Shown piece after piece: positions 45,708 to 55,091 of a stretch of DNA of 64,000 nt. Location: NCBI GenBank assembly GCA_014879445.1, contig JACSSC010000022.1, positions 1-64,000 on the forward strand, written 5' to 3'. Every line of letters begins with the position of its first letter. Position 1 is the first letter of the stretch. The translations under genes and the position numbers were made by a program. This stretch comes from Candidatus Competibacteraceae bacterium (lineage in GTDB: Bacteria > Bacteroidota > Bacteroidia > CAIKAF01). Below the pieces are notes generated by a model, which saw only the letters and a list, made by a program, of their open reading frames with translations, had not been told where the DNA came from and ran no database searches.

Positions 45708-47166
45708 ATGAAAAAGCTTTTACCTCTTATCATTTGTATGTTGTTTGCTAGATTATCAGTTCAGTCACAGGATTGGTTAGGTTATCATTCCAGCACATAT
45801 GCAGGCATTCAGGGGGTACATGTCAACCCTGCACTAATTACTGGTTCGAATTATAAAAAGTTTGACATCAGCATTGTGGCAGCTCATGCCAATTTTTCCA
45901 ATGATTTTTTATTTTTTGATGCAGCAACAATTACTGATTTTTCTTTGTTTGGCGCATCCGATTTCATGAATTTGTATGTACGACAAAATCTCAACGGTGC
46001 ACAAAAGAATGCTATGCTAAATGCCCAGGTGCAAGGGCTGGCATTTCTTTATCAATTTACGATATATGATGCCATAGGATTTTCTCCAAGAGCCCGTTTT
46101 TTTGCCAATATTGATAGAGTTGAACAACACATGGCCCAACTGATGTAGAAGAATTAGATTTTCCACCTAACTGGCATCAAACCATTGAAGCCGATTTTAT
46201 GAGTGCAACGGCACATGCATGGATGGAGTATGCCGTATCGTATGCACGTATTATTTATTCTGATGAGCATCATTCTTTCAAAGGAGGAATAACCGCCAAG
46301 CTATTGCAAGGACTTGGTGCCGGTTATCTTACATTTAATGATTATCGCTATCAATTTCATAATGATGAATGGATGGGGGTTTATGATAGTTATGGGCAAT
46401 TCGGCATGAGCCAAAATCTTGAGGATGGTGAGTTTGTTTTTGATTTTGTGGGCGGCCCGGGCTTTGGTGTAGATATTGGTTTTACATATGAATATCGAGA
46501 GCCCGAAATAAATCGAAAAGGCCTTTATGGCACACGTCGCAAAGATCAGGTTAAAAATTTCGGCATCTTAGCAGGCGATGAAACCAAATACAAGTTAAAG
46601 GCAGGTATTTCATTCAATGATATCGGAGGAATGTCATATAATAAGTCACAAAACAGTCGTGATTTTTATGCGAACAATGACTCGCTAAATCTGCATGCAT
46701 TCAATCCCGTAAATTCACCCGGAACATTTGCACAAACCCTACAAACTGTATTTTTTTCTTCAGCATCCAACCAATCCTCATATTTTATGGATTTGCCTAC
46801 ACATATCCATTTGTTTTTTGATTATCGTTTTAGAAAAGGGTTTGCTCTACATACCTCGCTGATGTTGTCTTTTAATCATGGAACCATTGATCCTACCAAA
46901 AATCATTATCTGTATCAGTTAGCCATCACGCCCAGATGGGAGTCAAAATGGTTTGGCGTTTATATGCCCTTGTCATTTAACGAATATCTGCTTTATAATC
47001 TGGGTATCTCATTCAGATTGGGGCTTTGGTTGTTGGCACAGGAGATATTTTGGGTACGCTCATGAAAAGAGAGTATGCTAGCTTAGATTTGCACATGGGA
47101 TTACGCTTGATTATTCCCAAGAAAGCACCAAAATCAAACCGATCAAAGTGTCCAGCATATTTGTAA
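45708..47166 (+). pseudogene. DUF5723-type outer-membrane protein, interrupted by two frameshifts
   Basis: The first frame (45708-46148) encodes a signal peptide and a beta-barrel-like start (MKKLLPLIICMLFARLSVQS, then YAGIQGVHVNPALI). A TAG at 46146 cuts it, but the next frame continues the same protein (DVEELDFPPNWHQTIEADF) to about 47020. A third frame then gives VVGTGDILGTLMKREYASLD and ends at 47166, restoring the usual end of the family. Each shift equals one missing base, at GGCCC (46133-46137) and near GGGGC (47019-47023). Read together the protein would be about 480 residues and lie in the outer membrane. Either the gene is dead or the assembly has two homopolymer errors. Function of the family is unknown. 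Confidence 0.8.
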
Positions 47167-47185
47167 AGAAATAAGAGCAGGCAGA

Positions 47186-47216
47186 TTTGGAATTATTAAC
47201 GATTTATTTACTTTTG
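47186..47216 (+). promoter_or_regulatory. Promoter of nhaD (-33 TTTG, -7 TACTTTTG)
   Basis: TTTG at 47186-47189 and TACTTTTG at 47209-47216 with a 19-base spacer, the same arrangement as the suf promoter. Start is expected near 47223, about 13 bases before the ATG. Confidence 0.65.
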
Positions 47217-47235
47217 GGCACAAAATGTACCCACA

Positions 47236-48624
47236 ATGACAACAATAATCGTAGTAATTTTTATCCTTGGCTATTTGGCCATTACACTTGAGCATCCGTT
47301 AAAGATAAACAAAACAGCTCCTGCTTTGTTGACTGGGGTTTTGGTTTGGACAGTGTATGCAGTTTTTAATCCAACTGAGGGAATTTTGGCTTCAGAAGGG
47401 TTTCAGCATTTTCTATACAATTTTCAGATAGAAAGTCCGAATTTATTTAATGGGGCTAGCCCGCATGATTTATATGTGCATTATGTGGGGCATCAATTAA
47501 GTCACCATTTAGGCAAAATATCTGAGATTTTGTTTTTTCTTCTAGGCGCAATGACCATTGTAGAGTTGATTGATTCGCATCAGGGATTCAAGGTGATTAC
47601 AAACCGAATTACGACTACCGATACACGTAAGTTGCTATGGATTCTTTCAATCATTACATTCTTTATGTCTGCTGCACTAGATAACCTTACAACCTCCATA
47701 GTAATGGTTTCTTTGCTCAGAAGGTTGGTTCATAATGTTGACCAGCGAAAATTTTTTGCCGGAGTTGTTATTATTGCAGCCAATGCTGGAGGGGCATGGA
47801 GCCCTATTGGCGACGTAACGACCACGATGCTTTGGATTGGCGGGCAAATATCAGCTGGTAATATTATTGTTACACTTATTATTCCAAGCTTGATATGCTT
47901 GATAGTTCCTTTGGTTTTTTTGTCATTCAGATTACGGGGTAAGGTTGAGCGTGCAGAATATGATTATGAAGGCCAGCGCAAAGTTGAAAAAGTAAAAGGA
48001 AGTCGTATCATGTTTTTTGCCGGGCTGGGAGCATTGCTTTTTGTGCCCGTATTTAAAACACTTACTCATTTGCCACCCTATTTAGGGATGTTACTTGGAT
48101 TGGGTGTGTTGTGGGTGTTATCTGAAATCATACATAAAGACGAAGATGAAGAGGAAAAGAAACATTATACAGCGATTCATGCCTTAACACGCATTGACGT
48201 GCCCAGTGTTTTGTTTTTCCTTGGCATTTTGGTAGCAATCAGCGCACTTGAATCAACACATATATTAACTCATTTGGCAGAATGGATGGATCATACCATA
48301 GGTAATGAGGATGTTATTGCAATTGCCATTGGTTTAGCATCATCTGTAGTAGATAATGTGCCGTTGGTTGCTGCTGCGCAGGGTATGTATGATATGTCGG
48401 TATATCATATGGATCATAAACTTTGGGAGTTTATTGCCTATACAGCCGGAACGGGTGGTAGTGTTTTGATAATTGGGTCAGCAGCAGGAGTAGCTGTAAT
48501 GGGTATGGAAAAGATTGATTTTTTCTGGTATATCAAACGCATCAGCTTACTAGCTTTGCTAGGTTTTTTTGCCGGCGCTGCAGCATATATGGTCATTCAT
48601 CCTTTATTTGCAGTTGCACATTAG
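47236..48624 (+). CDS. nhaD: Na+/H+ antiporter NhaD
   Basis: Inner-membrane sodium-proton antiporter of the ion transporter superfamily, 462 residues. About eleven or twelve hydrophobic segments are visible, for example TTIIVVIFILGYLAITL at the N-terminus and ISLLALLGFFAGAAAYMVI at the C-terminus. Family motifs include SAALDNLTTSIVMVSLLRRL, AANAGGAWSPIGDVTTTMLW and ASSVVDNVPLVAAAQGMYD. A charged loop (KDEDEEEKKH, about 298-307) lies between membrane segments. It has its own promoter and stands alone; sodium export and pH control are the expected roles. Confidence 0.95.
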   Translation: MTTIIVVIFILGYLAITLEHPLKINKTAPALLTGVLVWTVYAVFNPTEGILASEGFQHFLYNFQIESPNLFNGASPHDLYVHYVGHQLSHHLGKISEILFFLLGAMTIVELIDSHQGFKVITNRITTTDTRKLLWILSIITFFMSAALDNLTTSIVMVSLLRRLVHNVDQRKFFAGVVIIAANAGGAWSPIGDVTTTMLWIGGQISAGNIIVTLIIPSLICLIVPLVFLSFRLRGKVERAEYDYEGQRKVEKVKGSRIMFFAGLGALLFVPVFKTLTHLPPYLGMLLGLGVLWVLSEIIHKDEDEEEKKHYTAIHALTRIDVPSVLFFLGILVAISALESTHILTHLAEWMDHTIGNEDVIAIAIGLASSVVDNVPLVAAAQGMYDMSVYHMDHKLWEFIAYTAGTGGSVLIIGSAAGVAVMGMEKIDFFWYIKRISLLALLGFFAGAAAYMVIHPLFAVAH

Positions 48625-48670
48625 GAGGATAGCAATACATTAAAACAATATTTCATACATCAAAATTCAA

Positions 48671-48678
48671 TATATTTG
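48671..48678 (+). promoter_or_regulatory. -7 element (TATATTTG) before porV2
   Basis: TATATTTG matches TAnnTTTG and ends 11 bases before the ATG at 48690, implying a leader of only a few bases for the porV2-porU2 transcript. Confidence 0.5.
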
Positions 48679-48689
48679 TAGATTGATGT

Positions 48690-49784
48690 ATGAACCTTAG
48701 GATATCCATTTTAATAATCATTTTTAATCCTTTCCTGTGTGAGGCGCAGGTAAACAAGTATGCGAATGCCTTTTTGGACATAGGGATTGGAGCCAGGTCG
48801 TTGGGAATGTCGAATGCGGTTTCGGCATCGTTGGAAGATGTTAGCTGCGGATACTGGAATCCTGCGGGTTTACCATATATGCAACGCGATATTCAGGTTG
48901 GTTTTATGCATAATGAGCATTTTGCCGGTATCGTTAAGTTTGATTATGGCGGTGTGGCTGTTAAGTTTAATGAGAAAAGCGCAGGGGCCTTTACATTTAT
49001 TCGTAGTGGGGTTGACGATATCCCCAACACACTCGAACTAGTTGATGCCAATGGTAATGTAGATTATGACAGAGTGAAGAGTTTTTCGGCAGCCGATTAT
49101 GCATTTATGCTTAGTTATGCACGCACAATACCCAAAGTAAAAGGATTAAGTTATGGAGGTACCCTTAAGGTGATTTACCGCCATATTGGAGAATTTGGAA
49201 GTGGATGGGGTTTTGGTTTCGATTTTGGTGCCCGATATAAACTAAAAACCTGGACTTTTGCTGCTACGCTTCGCGATGCTACTTCTACCATTACAAACTT
49301 TAGCTATAATACCGAAAAATTTCGTCTAGTTTTTACGGCTACCGGCAATGAAGTTATATCAAGTTCTACCGAAATTGCGGTACCTAAATTAGTATTGGCA
49401 ACATCCAAACATTTTAATTTGCCCAAGAAATTCAGAATTCTTACAGAAATTGATATTGCCATGACAACAGATGGACGTCGTAATGTGCTGATACCGGCAG
49501 GTCCAGTGAGTTTCGACCCCTGTGCAGGGGTCGAATTTGAATATAACGATTTAGTATTTATTCGTGCCGGCGTAGGACGTTTTCAATATTTGAAAGATCC
49601 TGAAGGTGGAAAAAATCTGACAGCCCTGCCAACGATTGGGTTGGGATTTAAATATTGGGGTATTAGTGTAGATTATACACTTGCTAATTTTGGCAATAGT
49701 ATTGTGGGAATGTCGCACGTTTTTTCTCTGCGTGTTGATTTTAATAAAAAGAAAAAAGATGATGCACCTGAAGCGAAACCATAA
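48690..49784 (+). CDS. porV2: PorV/PorQ-family outer-membrane protein (PorV2-type)
   Basis: A FadL-like outer-membrane barrel of the T9SS PorV/PorQ family, 364 residues. The signal peptide is MNLRISILIIIFNPFLCEAQ. Family features are the start YANAFLDIGIGARSLGMSNA, then VSCGYWNPAGLP, and KVIYRHIGEFGSGWGFGFDF. Members shuttle cargo from the translocon to the sortase PorU. The placement directly before a large C25 protease points to the second-type PorV2/PorU2 pair rather than the main PorV, but this is inferred. It overlaps the next gene by 26 bases. A 24-base palindrome lies inside its coding region. Confidence 0.88.
   Translation: MNLRISILIIIFNPFLCEAQVNKYANAFLDIGIGARSLGMSNAVSASLEDVSCGYWNPAGLPYMQRDIQVGFMHNEHFAGIVKFDYGGVAVKFNEKSAGAFTFIRSGVDDIPNTLELVDANGNVDYDRVKSFSAADYAFMLSYARTIPKVKGLSYGGTLKVIYRHIGEFGSGWGFGFDFGARYKLKTWTFAATLRDATSTITNFSYNTEKFRLVFTATGNEVISSSTEIAVPKLVLATSKHFNLPKKFRILTEIDIAMTTDGRRNVLIPAGPVSFDPCAGVEFEYNDLVFIRAGVGRFQYLKDPEGGKNLTALPTIGLGFKYWGISVDYTLANFGNSIVGMSHVFSLRVDFNKKKKDDAPEAKP
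49512..49535. repeat. 24-base inverted repeat inside porV2
   Basis: TTCGACCCCTG and CAGGGGTCGAA flank the bases TG, giving two perfect 11-base arms with almost no loop. It is in frame within porV2 and encodes FDPCAGVE. Such long perfect arms are unlikely by chance in 64 kb. Confidence 0.7.
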
Positions 49785-52700
49785 CATCATCACACAAACG
49801 ATTTTATGTTTATCGTTGTTTTTTGCGATATCAGCCAGTCGTGTGAATGCACAATACGCCAATTCATGGATTCAATACAATCAGTCGTATTACAAGTTTG
49901 CTATTGCACAGGATGGCGTATATCGTATTCCGTACACTTCATTGCAAAATGCAGGAGTTCCGGTTGGAAGTATTAATCCACGCAATATTCAGGTTTTTGG
50001 GCGCGGACAGGAAATTCCGATATTTATTCAGGGCGAAGGCGACGGAATATTTGACCCTACTGATTATATTGAATTTGTTGGTCTGAGAAATAATGCTTGG
50101 CTCGATACTGCATTATATCTCAATGTAGAGCATCATATTGCCAAAGGCCGCAGCTTGTTTTCTGATACATCTTATTATTTTATTACTTGGAATTCTTCAA
50201 TCGGTAATTTGCGATATACATCCGAAACGGATAATGCATTTTCTTCTTTCACACCGGCCATTTTTTATTATGCCGATATTGAACAGGAATATTCTTCTTC
50301 ATATTACGAAGGCCCGATATATGGGGGCGGTAAACTTAACCCAGATTTCGATATTGGCGAAGGATGGGCGCAATTATACAATTCAGCAACTACCGTATCT
50401 CCGGGTTGGATAGCGCCATTTCTTGCTTACCGAGCAACCACTTATGCTGGAGCAAATGCGACACTTTGGATTCATGCCATTACAGGAAACAATCCCTTAG
50501 GTACGGCAGAACACCGACACCAACTTACGTTTGGCGGCTCAGTAGTTATGGATACAATTCTTGACGGTTATCATGCATACAAAAAAACGACAAGCATGCC
50601 TGCCGGTCTTGTGTCAGCGGCTTCTTCGCCCTTCACCCTCGACTTTATGTCCACATTTACTTCTTCGGTTCGCTCTGGTATATCATATGTTAAGATTCGT
50701 TTGCCACAGGTCTATAATTTGGGTGGACGAAGCAAGCAGTTTTTACTTATTCCTGACGAAACCTCGCAATCTAAAGCACGGCTTGATATCAGCAATTTCA
50801 ACCCTGGCGGAGGAAATGTTTGGTTATATGATTTGACCAATCGAAGGCGAATTCATGTGTATAGCGGCGGCCCCGGATATCAATCATTGATACCCAACGG
50901 ATCGGGTATTAAAACCTGTTATATTTCAGCCGAATCTCAAATCCAGTCGGTAGCAGTGCTGCGACCTGTTAGTGCTTATCCGTCATCTTATGCACGATTT
51001 TTAGATTATCAAAACACATTTCGTGATTTTGACTATCTTATTGTATCTCCTTCGGTATTGCGGTCTTCAGCATTAGCATACAAAAATTACAGACAACAAA
51101 CAGGGTTTCATTCGTTGCAAATTGATATTGAGGAATTATACGATCAATTTGCGTATGGCATACCTAAACATCCGATGGCCATTCGGAATTTTCTTCAGAT
51201 GACATTGAATGAGTGGACATTGAAACCCGAACATTTGTTTTTAATAGGCAAAGGCATTCGCAACACCCTTGTCAATCCCAATGCAGGCAATTATGCCACA
51301 CAATATCAATCTAATTTACTTCCTCCTATTGGAGTTCCTCCGGTTGATCATCTATACGGATTTAGGATATTGGATATGGATGGAGAGAGTATTGCCATTG
51401 GGCGATTGGCTGCCAACAACAACCAGCAGGTATTCGATTATCTCAATAAAGTGCAACAACAAGAAGGAAATATTCCGGCGCTTTGGATGAAGAATATTCT
51501 GCATTTGGGCGGTGGAGGAACCCTTTCAGAGCAATTGCAACTCGAAGGTTATCTCAATGGATTTAAATCTATTATCGAAGATTCGCTTTTTGCCGGCAAA
51601 GTATATACCATTCTTAAACAAAGTTCGCAGCCCATGCAATTGGCATTGGCCGATTCAGTTCGAAAACTCATCAACGAAAATGGCGTATCTCTCATCACCA
51701 TTTTTGGTCATGGTAGCGGGCAGGGATTTGATCAAAATATAGATGAACCACAGAATTATTACAATATAGGCAAGTATCCTGTGATCATTGCCAATTCATG
51801 TCTTTCAGGAGATATATTTCAAACCGTTCCGCTCATTAGCGAAAAGTTTGTATTTGAACCGAACAAAGCGGCTATTGCTTTTATTGCATCACCTGCACTG
51901 GGCATTTCTTCATTAATGAAAATACTTGCAGATTCGATTTATACCAATTTATCGCTGCATGATTATGGACAAACCATAGGTTTTGCTATTCGAAATGCGA
52001 TATCAGAAGTAGCACAGGGAACATCTTTTAACTCCATTTTGCGATTTACGGCATTAGAGCCGCAAATACACGGAGATCCTGGGCTACGCCTCAATAGCTG
52101 GATAAAGCCCGATATTGCCATTACTCAACCCGATGTGCGTTTTATTCCGGCTTTGGTTACCAGTGAATTGGATTCTTTTGAGATGGAAATTGTTATGCAT
52201 AATCTAGGGCGTTATGTATCATCGCCTGTTTTGTTAAGCGTGCGACGTGATTTTCCACGTCAAGGCGTACCGGATACGGTTTATTATTTTACGCGTACCG
52301 GATTATTTTATTCTGACACCATTCGATTTAAGCTGCCTGTAAACATTGTTAATAGCTTTGGCGAAAATATCTTTACCGTTACGGCCGATCCGTTTGCTCA
52401 GATTATCGAAATGAATGAAATGAATAATGAAGTGGTTGCGAAACTAAATATTCTTTCATCAGAAATTGTTCCCGTGTATCCTTTCAAATTTCAGGTTGTA
52501 CCTGCTTCTTCTCTTTTTCTTAAAGCATCAACCGGCGATCCGTTTGCTGCTTTGAAGAAATACAAAATACAGATTGATACAACAGATTTGTTTAACAGCC
52601 CATTTCTTCGCGATACGATTATCGAACAAACGGGCGGTGTCGTTAAATGGAAACCGCCATTTTCGTTTACCGATAGCACAGTGTATTTTTGGCGTACCGG

Positions 52701-54852
52701 CGTTGATTCAGCGCAAACCGGTAGTTTCTACCGTTGGAAAGAAAGTTCTTTTCAGTATATCATTGGAAAGTATGGATGGGGGCAAGATCATTTTTTCCAA
52801 TTTAAAGATGATGCCTACCTCTATATTGAAGACAATCGTAGTACACGTACTTTTGAATTTGTTCCCAACATCAAACAACTGAAATGCATTACATATCCGG
52901 TATTGCAGCCCGGTGATTGTTGCCAGTTCAATTCAGAATATAGCATTGACGGGGCTGTGCAGGAGGAAGGAACCGGCCCTGCGCCATGTGGCTTTAATCC
53001 CGGACTTTATCTGGCAGTAATTGACCCTATCACGCTTGAGCCATGGGGGACACGATGTGCCGGACAAAATCCCCTCAATAGTTTTGGTAATGCCAACGAC
53101 AACTGCCAGTGCTATGCCCGCGTTTCCAAGTATTTCTTTTATAATCTGAATGACGGAATACAGCGCGCTGCATTAGAAAATTTTATAACCAACATTGTGC
53201 CGGATGGCCATTTCCTTCTTGCATACACTAATCATACACCTCCATTTTATAATCCATCTTTTTGGCCTAATTCTTTAGTTACCGCATTTGAAAATATGGG
53301 TGCCGACACACTACGCACTTTGGTTGATAGTGCATATTCACGTTCTTATATCTTTTTTACACGCAAGGGAGATAATAGCACAACCTTGGAAGCTGTTGGA
53401 CCAACAGCAACCCAGCCGGCCGAGCTGATTGCATATTTGCAAAATGATTGGATGTATGGAACCATTACATCGCCACTGATAGGTCCGGCCAGTAGATGGG
53501 GATCTTTTCACTGGAATACATTCAGCATTGATGCCAATCCGTTCAACGATTCTGCATTTGTAAATATTATTGGTGTAAAACCCGACGGGCAGCAGGATAT
53601 TTTATACAGTCAGGTACAGCCCAATGTTACTTCAATACCTGATTTATACAACAATATTGATGCATCGGTTTATCCGTATCTGAAACTTTTTATGTTTACT
53701 CGCGATGATGCCACGCTTACACCCACACAATTAGATAGCTGGCATGTATTGTACGAAGGTGTACCCGAAGCGGCACTAAATCCTTCCATTCAGTATAGCT
53801 TTTATCAGGATACCTTGCAGCAGGGTGACGATTTACGATTGATTACAGCACTTGAAAATATTGGAGATTATCCGATGGATAGTTTATGGATGCATTATTT
53901 TATTATTGATAAAAATAATCAGATACACCATTACTATCAGAAAAATGATTCGTTGAGAGTAGGCGCATTTATTGTTGATACGTTCAAAACATCTACGGTT
54001 TCGTATCCCGGCTTGAATAGCTTATGGATAGAAGCAAATCCAATTAATCATCCTTCGCACCAACTTGAACAGACACACTTTAATAATATTGGTCAGAAAC
54101 TTTTTATGGTTGGTACCGATAAAGCCAACCCGTTGCTTGATGTTACATTTGATGGGGTGCATATTATGAATGGCGACATCGTTTCAGCTAAGCCCGATAT
54201 TTTGATTCAGCTTAAAGACGAAAATCAATTACTTTGGATGGATGATACCTCAGATGTTGAGATATATTTGCGAAAACCCGGTGTTTCAACTCCCGTTAAA
54301 TTACATTTTTCTGGCTCTGATTTAATTTTTCATCCAGCCACCAATAGCGAAAACTATTGTCGCATTGAGTATCGTCCCGACTTTACCAATCAAGATGGTA
54401 TGTATGAGTTGCTGCTTCGTGCTACCGACAAATCCGGCAACATGTCGGGCATAGGTAATGGGTCGTATGATTACAATATACAATTTGAAGTTATCAATCA
54501 ATCAACTATTACACACGTTTTGAATTATCCTAATCCTTTTTCCACCTCTACACAATTTGTTTTTACACTTACCGGTTCGGAATTGCCTACAGAATTTACG
54601 ATTCAGATATTAACCATCAGTGGCATTGTGGTGAGGGAAATTACACTTAATGAGTTAGGACCTATTCATATCGGGCGCAATATCACATCATTTCGTTGGG
54701 ACGGTACCGATGAGTATGGCGATAAGCTGGCAACAGGCGTCTATATTTATCGCGTGATAGCAAGGTTAAACGGTGAATCAATTGAGCGAAAACAAACTAC
54801 AGCCGACAAGTATTTCAAAAACGGATTCGGCAAAATGTATATTATGCGATAA
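49759..54852 (+). CDS. porU2: C25-family sortase-like cysteine protease of T9SS (PorU2-type)
   Basis: A very large secreted protease-like protein of 1,697 residues. Start ATG ATG at 49759 is chosen for the following signal region (TILCLSLFFAISASRVNAQ); the open frame upstream lies inside porV2. The N-terminal domain has YYKFAIAQDGVYRIPYTSLQ, as in PorU proteins. The C25 (gingipain-like) catalytic dyad is visible: His651 in IFGHGSGQGFDQ and Cys681 in IIANSCLSGD. Several beta-sandwich domains follow. The C-terminus has NYPNPFSTSTQFVFTLTGSE and DKLATGVYIYRVIA, an Ig/T9SS sorting-type domain. It is longer than the main sortase PorU (about 1,150-1,300 residues), so PorU2 is favoured. It would cut cargo signals or attach cargo at the cell surface. 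Confidence 0.87.
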   Translation: MMHLKRNHNIITQTILCLSLFFAISASRVNAQYANSWIQYNQSYYKFAIAQDGVYRIPYTSLQNAGVPVGSINPRNIQVFGRGQEIPIFIQGEGDGIFDPTDYIEFVGLRNNAWLDTALYLNVEHHIAKGRSLFSDTSYYFITWNSSIGNLRYTSETDNAFSSFTPAIFYYADIEQEYSSSYYEGPIYGGGKLNPDFDIGEGWAQLYNSATTVSPGWIAPFLAYRATTYAGANATLWIHAITGNNPLGTAEHRHQLTFGGSVVMDTILDGYHAYKKTTSMPAGLVSAASSPFTLDFMSTFTSSVRSGISYVKIRLPQVYNLGGRSKQFLLIPDETSQSKARLDISNFNPGGGNVWLYDLTNRRRIHVYSGGPGYQSLIPNGSGIKTCYISAESQIQSVAVLRPVSAYPSSYARFLDYQNTFRDFDYLIVSPSVLRSSALAYKNYRQQTGFHSLQIDIEELYDQFAYGIPKHPMAIRNFLQMTLNEWTLKPEHLFLIGKGIRNTLVNPNAGNYATQYQSNLLPPIGVPPVDHLYGFRILDMDGESIAIGRLAANNNQQVFDYLNKVQQQEGNIPALWMKNILHLGGGGTLSEQLQLEGYLNGFKSIIEDSLFAGKVYTILKQSSQPMQLALADSVRKLINENGVSLITIFGHGSGQGFDQNIDEPQNYYNIGKYPVIIANSCLSGDIFQTVPLISEKFVFEPNKAAIAFIASPALGISSLMKILADSIYTNLSLHDYGQTIGFAIRNAISEVAQGTSFNSILRFTALEPQIHGDPGLRLNSWIKPDIAITQPDVRFIPALVTSELDSFEMEIVMHNLGRYVSSPVLLSVRRDFPRQGVPDTVYYFTRTGLFYSDTIRFKLPVNIVNSFGENIFTVTADPFAQIIEMNEMNNEVVAKLNILSSEIVPVYPFKFQVVPASSLFLKASTGDPFAALKKYKIQIDTTDLFNSPFLRDTIIEQTGGVVKWKPPFSFTDSTVYFWRTGVDSAQTGSFYRWKESSFQYIIGKYGWGQDHFFQFKDDAYLYIEDNRSTRTFEFVPNIKQLKCITYPVLQPGDCCQFNSEYSIDGAVQEEGTGPAPCGFNPGLYLAVIDPITLEPWGTRCAGQNPLNSFGNANDNCQCYARVSKYFFYNLNDGIQRAALENFITNIVPDGHFLLAYTNHTPPFYNPSFWPNSLVTAFENMGADTLRTLVDSAYSRSYIFFTRKGDNSTTLEAVGPTATQPAELIAYLQNDWMYGTITSPLIGPASRWGSFHWNTFSIDANPFNDSAFVNIIGVKPDGQQDILYSQVQPNVTSIPDLYNNIDASVYPYLKLFMFTRDDATLTPTQLDSWHVLYEGVPEAALNPSIQYSFYQDTLQQGDDLRLITALENIGDYPMDSLWMHYFIIDKNNQIHHYYQKNDSLRVGAFIVDTFKTSTVSYPGLNSLWIEANPINHPSHQLEQTHFNNIGQKLFMVGTDKANPLLDVTFDGVHIMNGDIVSAKPDILIQLKDENQLLWMDDTSDVEIYLRKPGVSTPVKLHFSGSDLIFHPATNSENYCRIEYRPDFTNQDGMYELLLRATDKSGNMSGIGNGSYDYNIQFEVINQSTITHVLNYPNPFSTSTQFVFTLTGSELPTEFTIQILTISGIVVREITLNELGPIHIGRNITSFRWDGTDEYGDKLATGVYIYRVIARLNGESIERKQTTADKYFKNGFGKMYIMR

Positions 54853-55091
54853 TATGAGGTTTATTATTTGCCTTACTTTCCCGTTTGCCTCAGACATCAT
54901 CTTTATTTCTATAATAATGATATAGAAAATCAATATAGACAAGTGTGAAATTATATATAGTGAAAGAGCTATATGCACAAAGTGAGAGGCAACAATTCGA
55001 TTAAGAAAATTGCAAAGTATATATTATGCAAACATAAAACATCTATAACCAAGCAGAATAAAATAACACCTTGAAACGGCAATGAATTGGC

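Noticed and set aside
54853-55091. Possible minus-strand small RNA: a TATGTTTG element at 55029-55036 and a distant TTGCCTC/GAGGCAA pair (54885-54891 and 54986-54992)
   Set aside because: There is no -33 partner, no terminator and the pairing spans almost 100 bases; the gap is otherwise featureless.
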